The notes under the pieces: model-generated
Seen by the model: only the letters and a program-made list of their open reading frames with translations
What the model was told of the DNA's origin: nothing
Databases searched by the model: none
DNA from: an uncultured Muribaculaceae bacterium
Lineage (GTDB): Bacteria; Bacteroidota; Bacteroidia; Bacteroidales; Muribaculaceae
DNA length: 64,000 nucleotides
NCBI GenBank assembly: GCA_910586975.1
Contig: CAJUKX010000008.1
Coordinates: forward strand, 1 to 64,000
Reading direction: 5' to 3'
Made by a program: the position numbers and the translations under genes
Part shown: positions 17,620-25,777 of the stretch, in pieces
Layout of the letters: every line of letters starts with the position of its first letter
Numbering within the stretch: position 1 is the first letter of the stretch

Positions 17620-17659
17620 TAAATGCAAGTCGTGTAAAACCCTACATGGCTTGCATTTA
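17620..17659 (+). terminator. Long-stem terminator after alaS
   Basis: Bases 17620-17636 pair with 17643-17659 over 17 positions, including two G-U pairs, around a 6-base loop. A T-rich stretch (CATTTTCCTTT) follows. The TTG at 17651 lies inside this hairpin, which argues against it as the start of the esterase gene. Confidence 0.75.
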
Positions 17660-17683
17660 CATTTTCCTTTATTTTACTATACC

Positions 17684-18505
17684 ATGTACAGACACATCTC
17701 AGCATTGGCGGCATTAGCGATGGCTTTCAATCTTTCAGCAGCGAAAGTCGACACCATTTCTGTTGCTACCAAACACATTCAAGCTCCGGCAAAGGCTGTG
17801 GTTATAACCCCCGATGCGGCTGCAACTCCCGGTAAGACGTTTCCATCTGTATATATACTGCATGGATACGCAGGCGATTATAAAAACTGGACAGATCTCA
17901 TCCGACCCAATCTGGCAGAGTTCTCAGATAAATATGGAATGGTTCTGGTAATGCCCGACGGACGCGACAGTTGGTATTGGGATGCATCTGCCAATCCGCA
18001 GATGCAAATGGAATCTTTTTTTGTAAAAGATCTCGTACCATATATTGATGCGAATTATCCCACATTAAAAGAACCTTCAAAACGAGCTATCACAGGCCTG
18101 AGTATGGGCGGACACGGAGCCATGTGGCTGGCCATGCGTCATTCTGATATCTGGGGAAATGTAGGCTCTATGAGCGGAGGTCTTGACATACTGCCCTTTG
18201 CAAATAAATGGAAAATGAAAGAGACCTTAGGTGAATTTGAGAACAACGAAGACGTTTGGAAACAACATACCGTAATCAATCTTGTTGATTCTCTTAAGCC
18301 CGGTCAGCTCAAAATAACATTTGATTGCGGAGTAGATGACTTCTTTATTGATGTCAACCGCAACATGCACAAGGCTCTTGTTGATGCAAAAATCCCTCAC
18401 GACTATACTGAACGTCCGGGTGGACATACCCGTTCATACTGGAAAAACTCAATACTTTACCATCTTCTTTTCTTTAACGAAGCATTTACATCCGACAGCA
18501 AATGA
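17684..18505 (+). CDS. Secreted esterase of the EstA/esterase D type
   Basis: Alpha/beta hydrolase of 273 residues with a signal peptide (MYRHISALAALAMAFNLSAA). The nucleophile motif GLSMGGHGA, the acid region DCGVDDFF and the catalytic His in GGHTRSYW give a complete Ser-Asp-His triad. The HGYAGDYKNW oxyanion region is typical of PF00756 esterases, some of which are carbohydrate (feruloyl or acetyl) esterases. The ATG at 17684 is preferred because it starts the signal peptide. The last four bases overlap recF (ATGA), so the two are translationally coupled. The substrate is unknown. Confidence 0.85.
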   Translation: MYRHISALAALAMAFNLSAAKVDTISVATKHIQAPAKAVVITPDAAATPGKTFPSVYILHGYAGDYKNWTDLIRPNLAEFSDKYGMVLVMPDGRDSWYWDASANPQMQMESFFVKDLVPYIDANYPTLKEPSKRAITGLSMGGHGAMWLAMRHSDIWGNVGSMSGGLDILPFANKWKMKETLGEFENNEDVWKQHTVINLVDSLKPGQLKITFDCGVDDFFIDVNRNMHKALVDAKIPHDYTERPGGHTRSYWKNSILYHLLFFNEAFTSDSK

Positions 18506-19596
18506 AACTGACATCGCTCAACCTTACCAATTTCAAAAACATCGCTTCAGCGAGTCTTGAATTTTCCCCTAAAATCAATTGCTTTTTGGGGAATAACGGT
18601 ATGGGTAAGAGTAATTTGTTGGATGCAATATATTATCTTAGCTTTACAAAAAGCTTTGGTCGCCTGCCCGACTCCATGCTAATAAAGTATGGTGAGGAAT
18701 ATGGTATAGCCAACGGCTGCTACGAGCGTCATGGCGTGCCGGAAGAAATTAATGCAGGCTTACGCAAGGGTGCCCGCAAATCGTTCAGGAGAGGCGGTAA
18801 AGAATACAAACGTATAAGTTCGCATATTGGCCTGTTTCCGGCGGTGATGGTGGCTCCTGCCGACCAATCGCTCGTAAATGACGGGGCCGAAGAACGACGT
18901 CGTTTTATTGACATGATTATATCTCAGGCAGATGCTCCGTATATGGAAGCTCTTATGCGATATAATCAAGCTCTTGAACATCGCAACCGTATGCTCAAGG
19001 ACGAGATTGCTGATCCGATGCTTTATGAATCTGTCGAAATGATAATGGACGGTTGTGCGTCTCTTATCAGAAAACGGCGGACTGAACATATTGAAAAACT
19101 TAAAACTATTTTCAATAAATATTATCAGGAAATCGCGGGGTATGGAGAATCCGCATCAATCAGCTACGTCCAATCTGGGAGCGACTATCCTACCCTTGTC
19201 AAGGCTCTCGATCATGCTCGAACCCGCGACGGCATACTCAGGTATACCAGCGTTGGCCCACACCGCGATGATATAGCCTTCTCTCTGAACGACATGCCTG
19301 TAAAGCAAACAGCTTCACAAGGGCAAACCAAGACATTTACTATTGCATTGAGATTTGCCCAATATGAATTCCTTGCCGGGACTACGTCACAAAAGCCATT
19401 GCTGCTACTTGATGATATTTTCGACAAACTCGATGCCGTGCGCGTTGAAAGAATCATGAATGTGGTGGGCCGCAAGGAATTCGGCCAAATTTTCATTACT
19501 GACACTAACCGCAAGCATCTTGACGAAATCATGGCTCTTACAGGTCCTGATTACCGTATGTGGATGGTTGATGATGGTGTATTCACTCCCACATGA
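18502..19596 (+). CDS. recF: DNA replication and repair protein RecF
   Basis: ABC-type ATPase that loads RecA at gapped DNA with RecO and RecR. It has 364 residues. Walker A is GNNGMGKSNLLDAIYYLSF, the ABC-like signature region is SQGQTKTFTIALRFAQYEF, and Walker B is LLLLDDIFDKLD. The N-terminus (LTSLNLTNFKNI) is typical. Unlike the classical dnaA-dnaN-recF-gyrB order, this recF lies between an esterase and a dciA-like gene. In Bacteroidota recF is often next to a DUF721 gene. Confidence 0.96.
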   Translation: MKLTSLNLTNFKNIASASLEFSPKINCFLGNNGMGKSNLLDAIYYLSFTKSFGRLPDSMLIKYGEEYGIANGCYERHGVPEEINAGLRKGARKSFRRGGKEYKRISSHIGLFPAVMVAPADQSLVNDGAEERRRFIDMIISQADAPYMEALMRYNQALEHRNRMLKDEIADPMLYESVEMIMDGCASLIRKRRTEHIEKLKTIFNKYYQEIAGYGESASISYVQSGSDYPTLVKALDHARTRDGILRYTSVGPHRDDIAFSLNDMPVKQTASQGQTKTFTIALRFAQYEFLAGTTSQKPLLLLDDIFDKLDAVRVERIMNVVGRKEFGQIFITDTNRKHLDEIMALTGPDYRMWMVDDGVFTPT

Positions 19597-19600
19597 TATT

Positions 19601-19891
19601 ATGAAACAGACCGAAGCGCAGCAGGTTGGCGATATTCTAAAGGCGATGATGATGAGTGATGGCAATGAAGCCGAATTCAATCGTCAGAAAGTCTGTTTTC
19701 TATGGAGCGACATTGTAGGGCCTGTCATCAACAAGGCTACTGTCAAAAGGTATGTTGATAAAGATGTAATGCATGTCTTTTTAGATTCAGGCCCATTGAA
19801 AAGCGAACTCGCATTTGTTAAATCTGCCCTTGTTGAAAAAATCAACGAGGCTGTTGGTAAAAAAGTAATTAAGGATTTAATAATTCATTAA
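19601..19891 (+). CDS. DciA-like (DUF721) protein
   Basis: 96 residues from the ATG at 19601, four bases after the recF stop. The longer in-frame start would lie inside recF. The sequence (VGDILKAMMMSDGNEAEFNRQKVCFLWSDIVGPVINKAT, then VDKDVMHVFLDSGPLKSELAFVK) matches the DUF721/DciA family, whose better-known members help load the replicative helicase in bacteria lacking DnaC. Coupling with recF supports a replication or repair role. Function in this short Bacteroidetes form is inferred. Confidence 0.85.
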   Translation: MKQTEAQQVGDILKAMMMSDGNEAEFNRQKVCFLWSDIVGPVINKATVKRYVDKDVMHVFLDSGPLKSELAFVKSALVEKINEAVGKKVIKDLIIH

Positions 19892-19896
19892 ATATA

Positions 19897-20358
19897 ATGT
19901 CAGATAATTCAAGAATACCCGAAGCCGGTTTCCCTTTTAACCACAGGCTTGAACTTCAGATAAGGTTTAACGACATAGATATGTTCGGACACCTAAACAA
20001 CTCTGTATATCTCCAGTTCTTCGATCTTGGAAAGATGAACTACTTCAATACGGTGCTCGGTCAAGACTTCATTAAATCTGGACTGTATGTTGTAATCGTC
20101 AATATTAACTGCAACTTCTACTCTCCCACCCTTATAAATGAAAAGCTCGAAGTACTTACAGCGGTAACAGAGATAGGCTATAAATCGCTGACTCTTGAAC
20201 AACGCATAGTAAATAAAGCGACAGGCGATGTAAAGTGTATCGCCCAAACAATAATGGCCGGTTTCGATCCCTCTACCATGAAATCAGCTCCAATACCCGA
20301 ACAGCCCTGCAAACTTATGGAAAAGTATGAGGGTCGCAATTTAATTAAAGTTAAATAA
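19897..20358 (+). CDS. Acyl-CoA thioesterase, hotdog fold
   Basis: 153 residues with the 4-hydroxybenzoyl-CoA thioesterase/YbgC-type signature: a catalytic-region motif LQIRFNDIDMFGHLNNSVYLQFFDLGK near residues 15-45 and the hotdog core that follows. It hydrolyses acyl-CoA or acyl-ACP thioesters in the cytoplasm. The substrate cannot be told. It is the last gene of the esterase-recF-dciA group, six bases after dciA. Confidence 0.88.
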   Translation: MSDNSRIPEAGFPFNHRLELQIRFNDIDMFGHLNNSVYLQFFDLGKMNYFNTVLGQDFIKSGLYVVIVNINCNFYSPTLINEKLEVLTAVTEIGYKSLTLEQRIVNKATGDVKCIAQTIMAGFDPSTMKSAPIPEQPCKLMEKYEGRNLIKVK

Positions 20359-20367
20359 ATCAGAATT

Positions 20368-20399
20368 TTTGACTGAGGTTTGTTAATTTACTATATTTG
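20368..20399 (+). promoter_or_regulatory. Promoter of the 609-residue protein / Fe-S operon
   Basis: TTTG at 20368-20371 and TATATTTG at 20392-20399 are 20 bp apart, a full consensus match. Initiation would fall near 20406, so the downstream hairpin at 20410-20470 lies inside the transcript leader. Confidence 0.75.
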
Positions 20400-20409
20400 C
20401 AAAAAATAC

Positions 20410-20473
20410 AAGGCCGGCATAGGAAGTTCCTATTATTGAATATGATCAAATTTTACTTCCCGCCGGCCTTTTT
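20410..20473 (+). terminator. Leader hairpin resembling an intrinsic terminator or attenuator
   Basis: AAGGCCGGC (20410-20418) pairs perfectly with GCCGGCCTT (20462-20470), followed by TTT (T-run 20469-20473). The inside can fold two ways. A local palindrome ATAGGAA-G-TTCCTAT (20419-20433) can form, or GGAAG (20422-20426) can pair with CTTCC (20456-20460) and lengthen the outer stem. The start codon of the next gene is at 20480. It is either the terminator of the upstream operon, a 5' attenuator, or the end of a small RNA. Confidence 0.7.
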
Positions 20474-20479
20474 AATATT

Positions 20480-22309
20480 ATGGTTCCTGAGCTGATTAAA
20501 TTTTTCAACCTGGTAGCAGTTTCATCTGACGAGAAGCTGCTTGATGCGGTAAAGGTGAACGAGGCTGCTATGAAATGCGGTTATATTGTTCATCCCGATG
20601 CTTGTACTGCAGATGTGTCGAAATTCCTCGAAACACAGGAAGTGAATCTCAATTCAACCTTCTATAAAAATTGGGCTACCGTAGAAAAATTGTCAGAGTT
20701 GGAGATGTATATTCTCCAGATGCTGCACTATATGAGTACTTATGGCACCGATTATACAGGACCAACGTTCACTATGAACGATATACCTGATGAGATGCAG
20801 TTCTCTAAGTTCACATTGCTTATGCCATGTAGCGAGAAGGAGCTTTTCGAACGAATCTCAGCCATGCTCAATGCCAATGTAGCACTTGCAGAATCCACTC
20901 TTGATCTGCTTGTTGAACAGCTTTCTTTATTTTACGAACAATACGGATGGAAAATAGATGTTGATGAAGTCGGCAACTACGAAGCCCTTGCGCGACTTTG
21001 CAAACTTTACAATGTTTTGCCTTCTAAACCGTTATCACTGTTCAGGTATCTTGTGTATTGTGCATCAGGTTCATCTTTGGTTATAAAGAACAGTTCTACT
21101 TTTTCTGAAATAGTAAATAAAGACGACGGAGTTGCTGCCGACATACTTGAATCATTGAATTCCGAGCAATTGCGCGGACTCTCTTCCATTTTCTATCGGT
21201 TCAAGCCTCTGTTCTTAGCTATGCGCAGGAATGCGGTTGAACATGACCGCCCGAAAGCCAAAGGTGTCATCAACGAAATAAGGCGACTTGCAAGACGCTA
21301 CCACATACCTATTAAGGTTGGTGTGCTTGAATCAATATTGACCGCTAACCATTCCCCTGAGATTATTTCTTCTGCAATTGCTGAAGAAACAAATCTTTTC
21401 AAACTCATTAAGCTTGTCAACTATCTCGAACAGAAGATAAATCCGTCTTCTTATGCCGTTTATTTAGTACGCAACGGAAAGGTTTTCATAAAAGAATCAA
21501 GGGAAGAAACACATTCCGACTCTCAAGTTCTCAATATCGCAGACATGATTAATGGCAGAATCATGGAATTGCTTAAAGCCAAATCCAAAGACGCTGCCGG
21601 TAAAGTATTGACTGTAAAATTTCCCAAAGACCTCAACCTTGCCGCTCCATGTTCAGAAAAAATGTTTGTAGGCAATGTCCCTTATGGATCATCATATACC
21701 CTGCTTACCAACAATTATATAGGTATATATTGGAAAAACAGCTGGGGGACACGTGATTTTGACTTGTGGATGGTTGACTCAAATGGAAATCACATAGGCT
21801 GGGCCGCCAATCATAAGTCTGACCAGGTTATGTTCTCAGGAGATATGACAAATGCCGACCCTGAAGCTACTGAAGTATTCTACGGTAAGGATAAGTGGCC
21901 TGACTGCACAATCAGAGTCTTGCGCTTCAATGGCGAACAAGGCTCTAAATACAGACTGTTCTTCGGAAATGACAATATCTCCGATCTCTCGCTTAACTAT
22001 ATGGTAAAGGCCGACAGCATACGCTTTCAAGAAGACATGATCAGCGATAAAAAGGAGCAGGTTGTAGGAATAATACATGATAAGAAAGTATATTTTTCCT
22101 CTATCAATGCCGGCAACAACCGCATTCCCGATTTACCGGAATCATTCACATTTGAAAGCGCATTGGGCGAAAAATTCAGTTCTTACATTAAACTGAAAGA
22201 TTTATTACTACAGGCCGGATTCATTGAATATGATGAAAATTCCGGCACAGCTCCTGATATTGATTTAGAGAATTTATCCAAAGATACCATCATCACATTG
22301 TTTAAATAA
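20480..22309 (+). CDS. Unrecognised 609-residue protein, possible TerD-like C-terminal domain
   Basis: I cannot assign this protein. Residues 1-350 look all-helical and soluble, with no signal peptide or membrane segment. Residues about 375-610 look beta-rich and contain GIYWKNSWGTRDFDLWMVDSNGNHIGWAAN and VMFSGDMTNADPEATEVFY. These recall the calcium-binding DxDL-type motifs and the FSGD(M/Q)T segment of TerD-like domains from tellurium-resistance and stress proteins. This resemblance is from memory only. Its stop overlaps the next start by one base (TAATG), so it is coupled to the polyferredoxin gene. The leader hairpin sits nine bases upstream of its ATG. Confidence 0.75.
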   Translation: MVPELIKFFNLVAVSSDEKLLDAVKVNEAAMKCGYIVHPDACTADVSKFLETQEVNLNSTFYKNWATVEKLSELEMYILQMLHYMSTYGTDYTGPTFTMNDIPDEMQFSKFTLLMPCSEKELFERISAMLNANVALAESTLDLLVEQLSLFYEQYGWKIDVDEVGNYEALARLCKLYNVLPSKPLSLFRYLVYCASGSSLVIKNSSTFSEIVNKDDGVAADILESLNSEQLRGLSSIFYRFKPLFLAMRRNAVEHDRPKAKGVINEIRRLARRYHIPIKVGVLESILTANHSPEIISSAIAEETNLFKLIKLVNYLEQKINPSSYAVYLVRNGKVFIKESREETHSDSQVLNIADMINGRIMELLKAKSKDAAGKVLTVKFPKDLNLAAPCSEKMFVGNVPYGSSYTLLTNNYIGIYWKNSWGTRDFDLWMVDSNGNHIGWAANHKSDQVMFSGDMTNADPEATEVFYGKDKWPDCTIRVLRFNGEQGSKYRLFFGNDNISDLSLNYMVKADSIRFQEDMISDKKEQVVGIIHDKKVYFSSINAGNNRIPDLPESFTFESALGEKFSSYIKLKDLLLQAGFIEYDENSGTAPDIDLENLSKDTIITLFK

Positions 22310-23835
22310 TGCTACGACTTTTCAGAATAATCCTTGCTATTATCTCTTTTCTTGCCGTAACAGCACTTTTTGTCGACGTAACGGGTTTTGCGGCACAACA
22401 TTGGGCGTGGATGGCCAAGATACAATTCATTCCGGCTGTTTTAAGCCTTAACCTATTGGCTTTCATAGGACTGATAGTCCTAACCCTTGTTTTGGGTCGT
22501 GTTTACTGCTCGGTAATATGTCCTTTGGGTATTTATCAGGATATTGTGAGCCGAATCAGTATAATTTTTTCAAAAAAGAAAACTCGCAAGCTGGGTAAAT
22601 TCCGTTTTTCCCTTAACCGTAAGATATTACGAATATCTATCTTTGCGATTTTCGCTATCGCGCTTATATTAGGCTTAATCAGCAGTATATGCACCATTTT
22701 GGTGTCCTTATTGGAGCCTTATTCGGCATTTGGCAGAATGGCCGTATTTTTTGGTCGCCCTTTATCAGTTGTAATTAACAACGAGTTCGCAGCTCAGGCT
22801 GCGCTGAACGACAGTTACTCATTCTACTTCATACCGCAGCTGCCGTTTTCAGCAGCCTTAGCCATAATTGCAATTTCAACATTTCTGATTATTACAGTTT
22901 ATGCGTGGAAATCGGGACGTGGTTATTGTAATCAGATTTGTCCTGTAGGTTCATTATTAGGTTGGATATCACAGTATTCATGGCTCAAACCTGTTATCAA
23001 TACAGATAAATGTATTTCATGTGGCAAATGTGCAAGAAAGTGCAAAGCTTCGTGTATTGATTCAAAGAACCATAAGATTGATTACAGCCGTTGTGTTGCA
23101 TGTATGGATTGTATCAGTGTTTGTAAGGATGGTGCAATAAGCTATCGTCATCTTACATCAACTAAAACTGAAAAGGCTGAAGACCAAACTCCCGATTCTT
23201 CACGTAGAGCATTTATCACAGGCAGTGCTGTAGTAGCAGGTTCTCTTGCCGCATCGGCTCTCGGACACGGAGATGGTGGTCTCGCGCCCCTTAAGCTGAA
23301 ACAGAAAGCGGATAGAAAGGTAAAATTGGTACCTCCCGGAGCAAAAGGTCTCAAATGGCTTGCTTCTCATTGCACCGCTTGCCAACTTTGTATCAGCAAT
23401 TGTCCTAACGAAGTGTTATCTCCCTCTACCGACTTGTCAAATTTCATGCAACCGGAGATGGACTTCTCAAAGGGATATTGTCGTCCTGAATGTACTAAAT
23501 GCTCAGATCTTTGTCCTGCCGGAGCCATATTACCGATTGACGTTGCAACTAAAAGCTCTACAAAAATTGGTACGGCTGTTGTTGATGCTGACATCTGTAT
23601 TTCTGGAGCACATGGCCAAAAATGCGGTTTGTGTTCTCAGAGCTGCCCGGCCGGAGCTATCGAAATGATCGAAGTCGAGAAAAATTCCGGTAAATTACTG
23701 CCGGTTGTCGATGCCGGATTGTGCATTGGTTGTGGCTCATGCGAATATCATTGTCCTGTCGGCACAGTCGCATCCAACCGCAATAACAAAGCAGCTATAC
23801 ATGTTGAAGGAATTGAAAGACATCACACCATCTAA
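22309..23835 (+). CDS. Membrane polyferredoxin, NapH-like with NapG-like C-terminal half
   Basis: 508 residues. The first half resembles NapH/YccM: about four to five membrane helices with two conserved CxxxCP motifs (VYCSVICPLG near 65-74, GYCNQICPVG near 205-214), then two 4Fe-4S clusters (CISCGKCARKC and CVACMDCISVC, about 235-272). A twin-arginine-like SRRAFITGSAVVAGSLAASALG stretch follows at about 298-319. The second half resembles NapG, with four more ferredoxin motifs (from CTACQLCISNCP near 355 to CIGCGSCEYHCP near 473). Likely role: electron transfer from quinol across or along the membrane. Both neighbours overlap it by one base. Confidence 0.85.
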   Translation: MLRLFRIILAIISFLAVTALFVDVTGFAAQHWAWMAKIQFIPAVLSLNLLAFIGLIVLTLVLGRVYCSVICPLGIYQDIVSRISIIFSKKKTRKLGKFRFSLNRKILRISIFAIFAIALILGLISSICTILVSLLEPYSAFGRMAVFFGRPLSVVINNEFAAQAALNDSYSFYFIPQLPFSAALAIIAISTFLIITVYAWKSGRGYCNQICPVGSLLGWISQYSWLKPVINTDKCISCGKCARKCKASCIDSKNHKIDYSRCVACMDCISVCKDGAISYRHLTSTKTEKAEDQTPDSSRRAFITGSAVVAGSLAASALGHGDGGLAPLKLKQKADRKVKLVPPGAKGLKWLASHCTACQLCISNCPNEVLSPSTDLSNFMQPEMDFSKGYCRPECTKCSDLCPAGAILPIDVATKSSTKIGTAVVDADICISGAHGQKCGLCSQSCPAGAIEMIEVEKNSGKLLPVVDAGLCIGCGSCEYHCPVGTVASNRNNKAAIHVEGIERHHTI

Positions 23836-25211
23836 TGAAAAAAAATAATAACTTCATAAGTCGCAGACATTTTCTGCGTACAGCCTCATTGGCTGCAGGT
23901 GCCATGGCATTTGTCGGCTGCGATTCCGACAAAAACAAAACAGAACAAACACCGGACTCTGCAAAACCGCAGGGAAAGATGACGATGCGAACCAACACTT
24001 CTACCGGAGATTCAGTCAGCATTCTCGGTTTCGGATGTATGCGTTTGCCCAGGGTTGACGGACCAGAATCTGAAATAGACAAGGCCGCTGTAGACGAGTT
24101 GGTAGATTATGCCATGGCTCACGGTGTGAATTATTATGATTCGTCACCGGTATACTGTAAAGGCGAGTCAGAACAGATTATGGGAGAATCGTTGAGCCGC
24201 TATCCTCGCGACAGCTATTTCATTGCCACTAAACTATCAAATTTCGACCCTTCCACATATCCTAAAGAAAAGTCTGTTGAGATGTTCAAAAAATCTCTTG
24301 AATATTTCAAAACCGACTATCTGGATTACTATCTGCTTCATAGCATCGGGGGTGGAGGTGTTGAAACCATGCGCAAGAGATATATCGAAAACGGAATGCT
24401 CGATTACCTCAAGGAGCAGAGAGCCAAAGGTGTTATCCGCAATCTCGGATTCTCATATCATGGAGACATCAATGCCTTCAATGAGTTATTGAAGATGCAC
24501 GACGATGGTGATGTGCATTGGGATTTTGTTCAGATACAGCTTAATTATATCAACTGGGAACATCCTGCCGAAAGCAATGGTATAACTGCCCGCTGGCTGT
24601 ATGAAGAACTCGAGAAACGCAATATCTCGTGTGTTATAATGGAGCCATTATTGGGCGGCCGACTTGCCAACGTCCCCTCAAACGTCCATTCAAAGATGAA
24701 AAGCCGCAGGCCGGATGCAAGCCCGGCCTCATGGGCATTCCGATTTGCCGCTCAACCCGGCGTGTTGACAGTACTCAGCGGAATGACTTACATGGAGCAT
24801 CTCGAAGACAATACTCATACCTACTCTTCATTAGAGCCTCTTTCTGATGATGAAACTGACTTCCTGATGGTCTGTGCTAAAAATATAGCCGATGCCGATG
24901 TGGTGCCATGTACAGCTTGTGCATACTGCATGCCTTGTCCATACGGTATAGATATTCCCGGAATCTTCGCACATTATAACAAATGTCTTAACGAAGACCG
25001 TCTCCCTCTTGATAAGCGTGACCCTCAGTATGTAAAGGCTCGTAAAGCTTATCTTATCGGTTACGACCGGGCTGTTGAAAAACTGCGTCAGGCCGACCGT
25101 TGCATCAGTTGTGGAACATGTCTCAGTGCATGTCCTCAGTCAATTGATATTCCCAAACAGCTTAAACGAATCAATTCCTATACCGAACAGCTTAAGCAGA
25201 ATAAACTTTAA
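23835..25211 (+). CDS. Tat-exported aldo/keto reductase with C-terminal ferredoxin motifs
   Basis: 458 residues. The N-terminus (SRRHFLRTASLAAGAMAFVGC) is a twin-arginine signal ending in a plausible lipobox Cys29, so the protein may be an exported lipoprotein. An aldo/keto reductase barrel (about 50-335) keeps the catalytic set D102, Y107, K133 and H169. The C-terminus carries two cysteine motifs, CTACAYCMPCPYGIDIPGIF (about 359-378) and CISCGTCLSACPQSIDIP (about 423-440), for 4Fe-4S clusters. Coupled to the membrane polyferredoxin, it probably receives electrons from it. The substrate is unknown, and an NADPH-type fold outside the cytoplasm is odd. Confidence 0.85.
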   Translation: MKKNNNFISRRHFLRTASLAAGAMAFVGCDSDKNKTEQTPDSAKPQGKMTMRTNTSTGDSVSILGFGCMRLPRVDGPESEIDKAAVDELVDYAMAHGVNYYDSSPVYCKGESEQIMGESLSRYPRDSYFIATKLSNFDPSTYPKEKSVEMFKKSLEYFKTDYLDYYLLHSIGGGGVETMRKRYIENGMLDYLKEQRAKGVIRNLGFSYHGDINAFNELLKMHDDGDVHWDFVQIQLNYINWEHPAESNGITARWLYEELEKRNISCVIMEPLLGGRLANVPSNVHSKMKSRRPDASPASWAFRFAAQPGVLTVLSGMTYMEHLEDNTHTYSSLEPLSDDETDFLMVCAKNIADADVVPCTACAYCMPCPYGIDIPGIFAHYNKCLNEDRLPLDKRDPQYVKARKAYLIGYDRAVEKLRQADRCISCGTCLSACPQSIDIPKQLKRINSYTEQLKQNKL

Positions 25212-25231
25212 ACGTCTGCATTTCATAAAGC

Positions 25232-25280
25232 CTTACGCCGTATTCTCAAACAGTTTAAGAATGCGGCGTAAGACTTTTTT
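25232..25280 (+). terminator. Terminator after the aldo/keto reductase operon
   Basis: Bases 25232-25246 pair with 25258-25272 over 15 positions (core CTTACGCCG / CGGCGTAAG) around an 11-base loop. TTTTTT follows at 25275-25280. It ends the three-gene operon. Confidence 0.93.
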
Positions 25281-25326
25281 GGGGTTTAACTTGTTATATT
25301 ATATATGAATAGTTAAAACTGAAATT

Positions 25327-25740
25327 ATGAAATTTTTGAAAAATACTGCATTTTTAGTACTTGCAGGTACATTAAGTCTGACTTTAGACTCGTGCGCCGA
25401 CCTTGGCTTTGGAGTTGATGTTGACAGTGGTGGCGTGGGACCATATTGGTATGGTGACGGTGTCTATTCCAATCAAGTATGGAATAATCCTTGGTATAAT
25501 TACCCGGGGCCGGCTCCGATTTACGGCCCTGGACCGGTGTTTGACTATTCGCCTGCTTTCAGACCTCCTGTAAGGCCGATGCCTAATCCGCCTCAAGTGA
25601 TTATACCCTCACGGCCTACACAGACAGTGATACCGTCATTGCCCGGTGGGAACAATCGTCCCGGGAACATGGGCCGTCCTCAACAGAACACAACACCTAC
25701 TGTCAATCTTGGAGATTTGAATATGAATAGAGGAAGATAA
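25327..25740 (+). CDS. Proline/glycine-rich putative lipoprotein
   Basis: 137 residues. The signal sequence ends in LTLDSC with Cys23 as the likely lipidated residue. The mature part is low-complexity, rich in Pro, Gly, Asn and Tyr (repeated GPGP and PP motifs), with no recognisable domain. It is probably a small outer-membrane or periplasmic lipoprotein of unknown function. It stands alone between a terminator and the yitT promoter region. Confidence 0.7.
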   Translation: MKFLKNTAFLVLAGTLSLTLDSCADLGFGVDVDSGGVGPYWYGDGVYSNQVWNNPWYNYPGPAPIYGPGPVFDYSPAFRPPVRPMPNPPQVIIPSRPTQTVIPSLPGGNNRPGNMGRPQQNTTPTVNLGDLNMNRGR

Positions 25741-25777
25741 GCTTTTATATGGCATAGTGTCAAATTTATTTTCCTCG

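Noticed and set aside
19460..19600. Extended N-terminus of the DciA-like protein
   Set aside because: The extension is the recF coding region in another frame. ATG 19601 lies just after the recF stop and starts the DUF721 homology.
20480..25211. Defence-island interpretation of the three-gene Fe-S operon
   Set aside because: Possible TerD-like domains can occur in stress or defence clusters, but no nuclease, helicase, toxin or mobile-element gene is near, and the partners are electron carriers.
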